A stretch of DNA of 64,000 nucleotides, taken from contig CAVQTK010000017.1 of the NCBI GenBank assembly GCA_963716455.1, forward strand, positions 55,371 to 119,370, read 5' to 3'. Within the stretch, counting starts at the first letter, position 1, and every line of letters begins with the position of its first letter. The notes beneath the pieces were generated by a model that was given only the letters and a program-made list of their open reading frames with translations, had not been told where the DNA came from and did not search any database. Shown piece after piece: positions 8,761-16,230 of the stretch. The DNA comes from CAVQTK01 sp963716455. Lineage in GTDB: Bacteria; Pseudomonadota; Gammaproteobacteria; Coxiellales; Coxiellaceae. The translations under genes and the position numbers were made by a program.

Positions 8761-9273
8761 CTACTTTTTCCTAAGCTTCTTAACTAACCGATCACGTTTC
8801 AGTATTGATAAGCGATCAATAAACAACAAACCATTTAGATGATCAACCTCGTGCTGAATGCATTGAGCTAAAAATCCTTCTGCTTCCATTTCAAAAGTTT
8901 TACCTTCTCTATTTAAGGCACGGACTTTAATTTTTAAAGCACGTTTTACGTAGTCAAAAACTCGGTTATCACCTTTACCACCCACCGACATACATCCTTC
9001 AGGTACAATTTGCTCTCCTTCAAAAGAAAAAATCTCAGGATTAATCAAGCAGAGCGGCTGATTTTTCCCTTCTGAAAAATCAATTACGGTAATACATGGA
9101 GGGTCAAAAAAATCTAATTGAGTAGCTGCAAGTGCCGCGCAATTTTCAGCATGGTAATGTGTTTCAAACATATCATCGATAATTTTATGGATATTATCGT
9201 CCATTTGTTCAATCCGTTTAGCCGGTTTTTTTAAACGTGGATCAGGATATTGCAGGATTTTGATTATAGACAT
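8761..9273 (-). CDS. def: Peptide deformylase, divergent motif 1
   Basis: Peptide deformylase removes the formyl group from new proteins. The protein has 170 residues. Motif 2 (EGCMS, with the metal-binding Cys) and motif 3 (QHEVDHLNG, with the HExxH metal and catalytic residues) are intact. Motif 1, normally GxGLAAPQ, reads CAALAATQ: the glycines and the proline are lost while the final Gln is kept. The enzyme is probably active but may be a second, divergent deformylase rather than the housekeeping copy. No fmt gene lies next to it. It ends beside an R3 repeat end and is followed upstream by trhO on the same strand. Confidence 0.9.
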   Translation of the reverse strand: MSIIKILQYPDPRLKKPAKRIEQMDDNIHKIIDDMFETHYHAENCAALAATQLDFFDPPCITVIDFSEGKNQPLCLINPEIFSFEGEQIVPEGCMSVGGKGDNRVFDYVKRALKIKVRALNREGKTFEMEAEGFLAQCIQHEVDHLNGLLFIDRLSILKRDRLVKKLRKK

Positions 9274-9300
9274 GGTAAAGTTCTCTCTCTTTTATTATAG

Positions 9301-10017
9301 TTAACTAATTGCTTCAGGCTCTAAAGCATTTCTGTCATCAAAAACAAAACATTTTCCGTGATAATACTCATCTGCGCATTTTTCAAAATAATTTAAAATG
9401 CCACCTTTCAATTGGTAAACCTGTTTGAACCCTTCCTTCTGTAACCATAGGGCGGCCTTTTCACAACGAATGCCACCAGTACAAAAGGTGACAATAGGTT
9501 TTTCTTTCATGTAATCAGGAAGCTGGGTAGCCGCTTGAGGAAAACTGCGAAAATTTTTTATTTTTAAATCTTGAGAGTGGACAAACGTTCCCATTTCTAC
9601 TTCACAAATATTACGCGTGTCCAATATCGTCATTTCTTTTCCTTGAACATACCAACTGCGAAGTGTTTCTGGTTCCAAATAAGGTGCGGGTTTTATTGAA
9701 GGTTTAATCTCAAAATGACCAAAAGTAATAATCTCTTTTTTTAATTTAACTATTAAACGTCTAAAAGGTTGAAAAAGTGACCAGGTTTCTCGAAAAGATA
9801 AGGGATTTAATTCGGGGTAGCTTTGCAGAAAAGATTGGAACTGCCTTACTTGCAATGGTAGCCCTGCTAAGAACAAATTAATTCCTTCTTCACTCAACAA
9901 AACCGTGCCCTTCAAACCTCCTTGAAGAGCTTCTTTTTTGAAAGTTTCCTGCCAAATCTGTAAACGATCTATAGGCAAATCAATAAACAAATAAGCGGCA
10001 ATATTTAAAATATTCAT
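9301..10017 (-). CDS. trhO: tRNA uridine(34) hydroxylase, rhodanese type, short form
   Basis: TrhO (formerly YceA, UPF0176) makes 5-hydroxyuridine at the tRNA wobble position. The N-terminal acylphosphatase-like domain includes GTVLLSEEGIN. The rhodanese domain includes TILDTRNICE and the active-site loop CTGGIRCEKA, followed by LKGGILNYFE. At 238 residues it is about 110 shorter than E. coli TrhO and ends shortly after the rhodanese domain, without the Cys-rich C-terminal extension. Short forms of this kind exist, so it need not be damaged. It lies 27 bases from def and six bases from the SDR gene, all on one strand. Confidence 0.9.
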   Translation of the reverse strand: MNILNIAAYLFIDLPIDRLQIWQETFKKEALQGGLKGTVLLSEEGINLFLAGLPLQVRQFQSFLQSYPELNPLSFRETWSLFQPFRRLIVKLKKEIITFGHFEIKPSIKPAPYLEPETLRSWYVQGKEMTILDTRNICEVEMGTFVHSQDLKIKNFRSFPQAATQLPDYMKEKPIVTFCTGGIRCEKAALWLQKEGFKQVYQLKGGILNYFEKCADEYYHGKCFVFDDRNALEPEAIS

Positions 10018-10023
10018 ATTATA

Positions 10024-10772
10024 TTATTTAGTAATTTGATCCGTGGGCATAATGTTTATTTCTTTAATATTAACATGGGCCGGTCGAGTTGCGCAGTATA
10101 TAACTGCATCCGCTATATCACCAGCTTGTAAAGGGGTCAAGTCCGCAAATAGCGCTTCTGCCTTAGCCTGATCTCCACGAAAACGGACATCAAAAAATTC
10201 AGTTTTAACTAGTCCTGGATTAATTAAACTTACTCGAATAGGAGTGCCATGAACTTCCATTTTTAAGGTATCCGTGATCGCACGTATGGCGAACTTGGTA
10301 GCACAATACACTCCTCCACCTGCGTACACGCGATGTGCTGATATGGATCCAATATTTATAACATGGCCTAGTTGACGTTTAACCATTCCAGCTACGACAT
10401 AACGAGATACATACAAAACTCCCATCACATTAGTATCTAGCATTTTTTGCCAATCGGCAAAATTGCCCTCATAAATTTTATCGTAACCTAAAGCTATACC
10501 TGCATTGTTTACCAAAATGTCAATTTCTTGCCAATGGTCCGATAAATCTTTTAAAGCCTTCTCTACAGCTGCAGCATTTGTAATATCAAAAACCAGTAGT
10601 TTAATATCCACGGAATATTCCTTATGCAACCCCAATGCAAGAGCCTCTAGTTTATCTGCTCGTCTACCACATAAAATTAAATTAGCGCCTTCATGTGCAA
10701 AACGCAAAGCGCAAGCTTTACCAATGCCACTAGTGGCCCGGTAATAAGAACACATTTTTTTTGCAACTGCAT
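10024..10772 (-). CDS. Short-chain dehydrogenase/reductase, frameshifted near its start
   Basis: The product is an SDR-type NAD(P)-dependent oxidoreductase with NNAG (about residue 86), a catalytic Ser, and YCATK (the YxxxK motif). It resembles YdfG-like 3-hydroxy acid dehydrogenases. The natural start is the ATG at 10772, which has a GGAGAT ribosome-binding site and encodes a normal lead-in ending in VLITG. One base is missing in the G run at 10737-10739 (minus strand), so the TGxxxGxG cofactor motif is broken between ITG and ATSGIG. An alternative ATG at 10755 gives an open frame but loses the first strand and the TG of the motif. Either the gene is inactivated or the homopolymer length is a sequencing error. 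Confidence 0.8.
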
Positions 10773-10827
10773 AATTTTTTATCTCCGAATTGAGTATACC
10801 ATGTGATAAGAAAAAAAATTAGATCTG

Positions 10828-10861
10828 GCGAGTGGGTTCCCAGCTCGCTCTGGTATATAAT
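10828..10861 (+). promoter_or_regulatory. Hairpin and -10-like box upstream of the redoxin gene
   Basis: GCGAG-TGGG-TT-CCCA-G-CTCGC at 10828-10848 forms a stable hairpin with one bulged G. TATAAT follows at 10856-10861, without a clear -35 box. The hairpin would block a normal -35 region, so it may be a regulatory site, a repeat remnant or an upstream terminator. Start of the next gene is at 10890 with an AGAGGAAA ribosome-binding site. Confidence 0.35.
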
Positions 10862-10889
10862 AAATTAATTTTAACTAGAGGAAATACCC

Positions 10890-11447
10890 ATGGCCCTAAC
10901 TCCATCTAATATGATACCTTTAGGAACGCAAGCTCCCGATTTTTCCTTGACTGATGTTATCTCCGGCAAAACACTTGCTTTACAAAATCTTAAATCAGAA
11001 ATGGCGACAGTTATTATGTTTATCTGTAACCATTGTCCTTTTGTAAAGCATATACAAACTAAACTAGTGGAAGTGGCTAATAAATATCAATCACATCATG
11101 TCAGCTTTATTGCCATTAGTTCGAATGATGTTGATGAATATCCCGAAGACTCTCCAGAAAAAATGCGTCAAGTTGCAACCAAATTGCATTATCCTTTTCC
11201 TCTTCTGTACGATGAATCCCAAGCAATTGCTAAAGCCTATAATGCGGCTTGCACTCCTGATTTTTACATTTTTGATAAGAATTTACATTGTGTGTATCGT
11301 GGTCGCTTTGATGATTCTACCCCAGGAAACACTATTCCAGTAACAGGAAAAGATTTATGTCAAGCATTAGACGCTTTGTTAGCAGGTAAACCGGTTCCAG
11401 AAGAGCAATCTCCTAGTGTGGGTTGTAATATTAAATGGAAAGATTAG
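10890..11447 (+). CDS. Thioredoxin-family (AhpC/TSA-like redoxin) protein
   Basis: This 185-residue soluble protein has a thioredoxin fold of the redoxin/ResA-like group. An APDFSL segment near residue 16 comes first, then the redox motif CNHCPFVKH near residues 47-55, the cis-Pro region CTPDFYIFD and the GRFDDS strand. No signal peptide is seen, so it probably works in the cytoplasm as a thiol-disulfide or peroxide-handling protein; the exact substrate is unknown. The ribosome-binding site AGAGGAAA precedes the ATG. Its stop codon is followed two bases later by the left half of an R3 repeat (11450-11472), where the kinase insertion begins. Confidence 0.88.
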   Translation: MALTPSNMIPLGTQAPDFSLTDVISGKTLALQNLKSEMATVIMFICNHCPFVKHIQTKLVEVANKYQSHHVSFIAISSNDVDEYPEDSPEKMRQVATKLHYPFPLLYDESQAIAKAYNAACTPDFYIFDKNLHCVYRGRFDDSTPGNTIPVTGKDLCQALDALLAGKPVPEEQSPSVGCNIKWKD

Positions 11448-11449
11448 TG

Positions 11450-11472
11450 GTAATAGGTCAGTTGGGGTATTT
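11450..11472. repeat. Left half of R3 copy 1, split by the kinase insertion
   Basis: GTAATAGGTCAGTTGGGGTATTT matches the left end of R3 copy 2 (53794-53816) at about 17 of 23 positions. The matching right half resumes at 18200. GGGTATTT occurs at 11465-11472 and again at 18200-18207, as expected for a target-site duplication. Confidence 0.65.
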
Positions 11473-11564
11473 AATTATAAGCGCTAACTTGTTTTGACAG
11501 TTAGTAGAAATCGAGATAGTATTTTCCAGCGAGTTAAATTAATTTTACTTGTAGGGAATGCAAA

Positions 11565-12832
11565 ATGACACAAGACTGGAAATTACTAACGGACTTTTTT
11601 CCTGTGAAATGGCAAGAACTGGCTATACAAACCGAAGCCATCAAGGGATTAAGGAAAAATAAGCCAATAGGCGATTTATTGCGTGTTATCTTAATTCATA
11701 TTGCTTGTGGTTGTTCACTACGCGAAAACAGTAGCCAGAGCACAAAAAGCTAAGTTAGCTGAAATATCTGATGTTGCTCTGCTGAAACGTTTACGTAAAT
11801 GTAAAGAATGGCTCTACAGCTTATGTATTGAGGTTTTTGTTGAATTGGGTGTCCCCTTCAAAACGGATATGGATGTCAAATTTCGACTTTTTGATGCAAC
11901 ACATGTTCAAGAACCGGGTAAAACGGGCAGTCAATGGAGAGTACATTATAGCTTTCAAGTACCCGATATGCGTTGTGATTTTTTTAAGATCACGAAAACC
12001 AAAGGTAAAGGCGTTGCAGAGGATTTAAGTCAATTTCCTATTGAAGAGAGGTGATTACATTATTGCAGATCGAGGTTATTCACGTGCATCAGGTATTGCT
12101 TATATTGTCGATAAAGGTGCTTTTATTTGTGTGCGTGTTAATACTCAAAGCTTAGCTTTAATGATACCGAAGAAGAGATAACAAATTTCCATTAATGGCC
12201 AAATTGCAAACATTGACGATTGCTTTGCAAATTAATTCATGGGATGTTGATAACTATTACTCCGGAAGGACAAAGAATTTTAGGTCGACTTTGCGCTATT
12301 CGCAAAAACGCCAGAAGCGATTAAGTTAGCACACAAAAAGATTGAAGCGTCAACGCCAGTAAAAAAGGAAATGAATTACAGGCAGATACATTGTTCTTTG
12401 GCTGAATATGTTCATTATTTATACAACTTTCCCAAAAGAAAAGTTTTTCTGCTGAAAAAATACTGGAATGGTACCGAATTCGCTGGCAGATAGAGCTTGT
12501 TTTTAAACGTTTCAAACAAATTACTCATCTAGGTCGCCTTCCCAAATATCATGATGATAGTGCTCAAGCATGGCTTTATGGGAAATTATTTATAGCCTTA
12601 ATGACAAAAAAAATAATACGTCATAGTCAGGCAATTTTCCCCTGGCGCGTCGATTCAGAGACGCAGTCATTGGCGAGAATTCCAGTTTATGTATCGTCAA
12701 ATTGAGTTAGCTATAATGCCTAAATTATCTTCGGAAGAAGTGATAGGAGATTGGAAGTCGATATGTTCATGGTTGTCTGAAGGACGTCGAACACGAGAAC
12801 ATCAGATATCCAAAACGTTTTTTAAAACTTAA
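11565..12832 (+). pseudogene. IS4-family transposase, multiply frameshifted
   Basis: Reading across frames gives a DDE transposase of the IS4 family. The N-terminal helical part is at 11565-11750. The first catalytic Asp is in RLFDATH (about 11880-11900), the second in IIADRGYS (about 12060-12082). The YREK signature Y-x2-R-x3-E-x6-K is complete in YRIRWQIELVFKRFK (about 12472-12516). The C-terminus ends at 12832. At least four frame breaks interrupt it, near 11740, 12050, 12180 and 12300-12460. Terminal inverted repeats flank it: 11477-11495 and 12831-12849, with about 15 of 18 positions matching. It cannot make active transposase. Confidence 0.88.
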
Positions 12833-12926
12833 AATAAGTTAGTGCGTTGGTGATCAGCGAATGAGTTGAGTCTAGTTTCATTATAAATGAAATACTTGGA
12901 GCATTTATTTATAGGGAGTTTTAGAC

Positions 12927-15389
12927 ATGAAAAGAATAGAAAATGGTGTACCGGTAAACGGAATGTTGAATCCATCATTATCAAACACATCTTATGTCCC
13001 AATACTGCAAGGGATTTTGGATGGGATTGGCTGGAAAAGCCCGTCTGTAGTTATTAATGAAGAACAAAGATCTGAAGTAGAGCGGCGATTGTCTTTTCAA
13101 GAAATAGAACGACTGTATGAACAAGATCCGGATGAAACCCATCGGCAAAGATTGTTAGCCGCCATTGAAGCAGAAATTGCCGCCGCTAAAACCGATTTGC
13201 GTAGTGCTCAACGTCTTCAAAAAGAGGCACATGATGCATTGATGAAAAAAACACCGGCAAGCAGTATGGTAAGCCGTTTAGGCAATTGGTTGATAAAAAA
13301 TGCCCAATATGCTTTTGATTCTACTCCTGAGCAATTAATTAAACGTTATAGTGTCATCGCCAAAGAACGAAAAGCTCAAATTAAAAAATTATCTCGGTAT
13401 CGAAATAAAATTTCCTTAGAAAACTTAAAAGTCGTGAATGATGACAATGCTTATTACTTATCTCAAAATATTGCATATCCTAGTTCATTTAATTTATCCA
13501 ATTTGGAAAAAAACATGGGATTTGTAACAAGCGTAATCGAACCATATATGGTATGGTATTTTGGAAGTTCTGTGACCAATGTAGGCGATATAAATGGCGA
13601 TGCTATAGATGATTTTGCGAGTGCAGGAAGTATAAATAATAACCACCCGATCGTATGTATTATTTTTGGTTCTAAAAATATAGGAAATACCTCTCTAGAT
13701 TTGAACAATATGAGCCATACAACTGGTTTTGTATTCGACGCCGGCGTAAGTTCAAGTAATCAGATTTACGTAAGTAACGCAGGGGATATCAATGCTGATG
13801 GACTGGATGATTTGCTAGTGAGTCTGCCCCATGATAGTGGGCGTATTTACGTTATCTTTGGCAACTATTCCATTGGAATGGTTGGTACTTTGAAATTCTC
13901 CGATTTAAAGGGGGGAAATGGCTTTCTCATTAATGGGACAGGTGTTTCCGGTTCTAGCATAGACTACGCCGGTGATATTAATGATGATGGAGTTGATGAT
14001 ATCGTTATTGGTGTAGCAGGTATTTATGCTAATACTTATGTCGTATTTGGCAAAAAAAATGTCGGCTCTGATGGCGTCATGCAATTATCCGATTTAAATG
14101 GAACTAATGGGTTCATATTAAAAGGTAGTCAAGGTATGGGTAGTATAAGTATGGTTAGCTATGCGGGTGACGTTAATTCCGATGGAATCACAGATCTTCT
14201 TATTATAGGAAATGGAAACTCTGTAGGCATCCTTTTGGGTAAAATAGGTTTAGGTGCTAAAGGGATTATACCTTGGTCTGATTTAAATGGCACAAATGGT
14301 TTTATAGTTGAAGGAATTCCCCAATCCGACTACCCCTGCACTAGAATCGCTAATACAGGTGATATCAATAGTGATGGGATAGATGATTTCGTAATCAGTA
14401 ATCCTTGTTCATTTAATACCACTGGTATGACATATGTCATATTTGGTCGAAAAAATATTGGTTCTGATGGAATTTTTCAATTATCCAATCTAAACGGAAC
14501 CAATGGTTTTAAGTTAAACGGAGTAAATCTGGGAGATTTTAGTGGAATTTCTATCAGTAAGGCGGGAGATATCAATAATGATGGTATCGATGATTTGGTT
14601 ATTTCAGCACTAATGGATAATTCCAATTATAGTGGGGTTGTTTATGTGGTTTTTGGTGATTATTCGGTGGGTTCGAGTTCTAATGGAAATATCTCGCTAT
14701 CTAGCTTGAATGGAAATAATGGTTTTGCTTTAAACGGAAATCAGTGGGATCAGTTAGGATCTTCTGTTAGTAATGCCGGAGATGTTAATGATGATGGCAT
14801 AGGTGACCTTCTCCTTGGTGCACCAGGTGTTAGGGTTACTTCCACAAATTCTGGAGTTGCTTACGTGATTTTTGGTGGTAGATCATTGTATTCAGCATCT
14901 TCACCAACTCAATCGCGACGAAATATCATAATTATTTCCGCAGCAACTTCTGCTGGCTTAATTGCTTTAGCGCTACTTTACTATGCCTACAAATATAGAA
15001 AAAAATCTCATAAAATAAATTTAACTGACCAAAAACTTTTAAACCTAAATCAAAAACAAACATGGCCTGAATCAGATGAAGTAGTTGCGGATACTGAAAC
15101 GTTAACGTTACCAACAAACGAAACTTCATCTTTAATATCCTATCATTCTTTGTCTACGGAACCAGTCGTAATACCTGATTGCAACTTTAGCCAAGGTTCT
15201 ACTCAATCTACAGTAATTTCTTTGTCTGCTATAGAGTTAAAGTCACCGGTTCGCAGTAAAGCACCAATTATAGATGAATCTGGCGAGATCAAAGTTTCGT
15301 TTGGGAAAAAATTTGCCGAGTTGAAATATAATGAAAAAGATAAATTAGGTCAGGGTGCTTACGGGACAGTTTATAAGGAGAACTTATAA
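12927..15389 (+). CDS. Integrin-like FG-GAP propeller, membrane segment and kinase start (receptor-like kinase, 5' part)
   Basis: This 820-residue reading frame has four parts. Residues 1-205 are a charged, partly coiled-coil region without an obvious signal peptide. Residues 215-655 hold seven FG-GAP repeats, with calcium-loop motifs of the D-I/V-N-x-D-G/A-x-x-D type beginning at residues 221, 287, 350, 415, 479, 548 and 619. Their 63-71 residue spacing is that of a seven-blade integrin-alpha-like propeller. One membrane segment at about 666-688 is followed by basic residues. A 115-residue linker leads into a kinase glycine loop, GQGAYGTVYK, at about 808-817. The frame then stops, and the rest of the kinase continues in another frame from 15392. 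The ribosome-binding site is AGGGAG. Together the two parts form a eukaryote-like receptor kinase. Confidence 0.85.
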   Translation: MKRIENGVPVNGMLNPSLSNTSYVPILQGILDGIGWKSPSVVINEEQRSEVERRLSFQEIERLYEQDPDETHRQRLLAAIEAEIAAAKTDLRSAQRLQKEAHDALMKKTPASSMVSRLGNWLIKNAQYAFDSTPEQLIKRYSVIAKERKAQIKKLSRYRNKISLENLKVVNDDNAYYLSQNIAYPSSFNLSNLEKNMGFVTSVIEPYMVWYFGSSVTNVGDINGDAIDDFASAGSINNNHPIVCIIFGSKNIGNTSLDLNNMSHTTGFVFDAGVSSSNQIYVSNAGDINADGLDDLLVSLPHDSGRIYVIFGNYSIGMVGTLKFSDLKGGNGFLINGTGVSGSSIDYAGDINDDGVDDIVIGVAGIYANTYVVFGKKNVGSDGVMQLSDLNGTNGFILKGSQGMGSISMVSYAGDVNSDGITDLLIIGNGNSVGILLGKIGLGAKGIIPWSDLNGTNGFIVEGIPQSDYPCTRIANTGDINSDGIDDFVISNPCSFNTTGMTYVIFGRKNIGSDGIFQLSNLNGTNGFKLNGVNLGDFSGISISKAGDINNDGIDDLVISALMDNSNYSGVVYVVFGDYSVGSSSNGNISLSSLNGNNGFALNGNQWDQLGSSVSNAGDVNDDGIGDLLLGAPGVRVTSTNSGVAYVIFGGRSLYSASSPTQSRRNIIIISAATSAGLIALALLYYAYKYRKKSHKINLTDQKLLNLNQKQTWPESDEVVADTETLTLPTNETSSLISYHSLSTEPVVIPDCNFSQGSTQSTVISLSAIELKSPVRSKAPIIDESGEIKVSFGKKFAELKYNEKDKLGQGAYGTVYKENL

Positions 15390-16209
15390 TTATAATGACG
15401 TGGCCATCAAAAAATTGCATTCCACCCATCTCAGTTCAACAGCGTTAAGCGAATTTAAACAAGAAGTCACTATTATGGGGAAAATGCGTTCGGATTACGT
15501 AACGCCGTTAATGGGAGTGTGTTTAGAAGCTCCCAACTATTGTTTGGTCATGAAATGGATGCCTAAAGGGTCTCTGCACGATTTTTTACAAACTTCACCG
15601 AATTTGCCACAAACCACTGTTTACCGGATTGCATTAGATGTGACTTATGGCCTGTTACACCTACATCAAGCTAATATCATTCATCGTGATTTGAAAACCT
15701 TAAATGTCTTGTTGGACGGCGAGTTGCGAGCCAGGGTCACTGATTTTGGATTATCAAAAGTCAAATCTGAAACCAGCAGCTCTAGTTCAACGAAAAAGAT
15801 TAGCGGTACTCTCGCTTGGATGGCTCCGGAATTATTTAATGAAAATGCGGTCGCGACTCAAGCGGCTGATATTTATGCGTTGGGAATGGTTCTGTGGGCG
15901 TTGATTATCAAACCTTACACCACACCCTTTAAAGGCTTAGCGATTAACGCATTAATCGCCGCAAAAATTTCTCGCGGCCTAGAGCAAGAAAAAATTCCTT
16001 CCGATTGCCCGAACGAATATGCGAAACTCATTCGCTCCTGCTGGAAAAAACCTAACCAACGTCCCGACGCTAAAAAAATCGCTGATAATCTTTACGTTTT
16101 ATTTACCAAAACCCAAAGTCATCAGCCGCTGCCTAAACCTATTTTTCCGACTTCCTCGTCAATGATTAGTCAGGTGCCTAGTTATGTTAGTAATCCATTG
16201 TCTTCATAA
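15355..16209 (+). CDS. Kinase domain of the receptor-like kinase (3' part after frameshift)
   Basis: This frame carries the rest of the tyrosine-kinase-like (TKL) domain begun at the end of the preceding frame. It has VAIKK (the ATP-binding Lys), MKWMPKGSL at the hinge, HRDLKTLN (catalytic Asp, codon at 15688), DFGLSK, MAPELF, and the RPDAK Arg of the C-lobe. All catalytic residues are present. A Ser/Thr/Pro-rich tail follows. There is no ATG at the frame's 5' end (it opens with GTG at 15355 inside the upstream gene), so it was almost certainly one protein with it. Removing one G in AAGGAGA near 15378-15384 restores the frame. The next kinase gene starts 22 bases downstream. Confidence 0.85.
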   Translation: MLTGQFIRRTYNYNDVAIKKLHSTHLSSTALSEFKQEVTIMGKMRSDYVTPLMGVCLEAPNYCLVMKWMPKGSLHDFLQTSPNLPQTTVYRIALDVTYGLLHLHQANIIHRDLKTLNVLLDGELRARVTDFGLSKVKSETSSSSSTKKISGTLAWMAPELFNENAVATQAADIYALGMVLWALIIKPYTTPFKGLAINALIAAKISRGLEQEKIPSDCPNEYAKLIRSCWKKPNQRPDAKKIADNLYVLFTKTQSHQPLPKPIFPTSSSMISQVPSYVSNPLSS

Positions 16210-16230
16210 AATGTTGAGGAGGTATTCGCT

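Noticed and set aside
12321..12515. Minus-strand frame inside the transposase pseudogene
   Set aside because: Antisense to the part encoding the IS4 YREK signature; no independent support.
12866..12887. Promoter TTGAGT/TATAAA in front of the receptor kinase
   Set aside because: The boxes are only 10 bases apart, too close for a sigma-70 promoter; no better pair was seen.
15355..16209. Second part of the receptor kinase as an independent gene
   Set aside because: It lacks the glycine loop, has no ATG or spaced ribosome-binding site, and continues exactly where the upstream frame stops.
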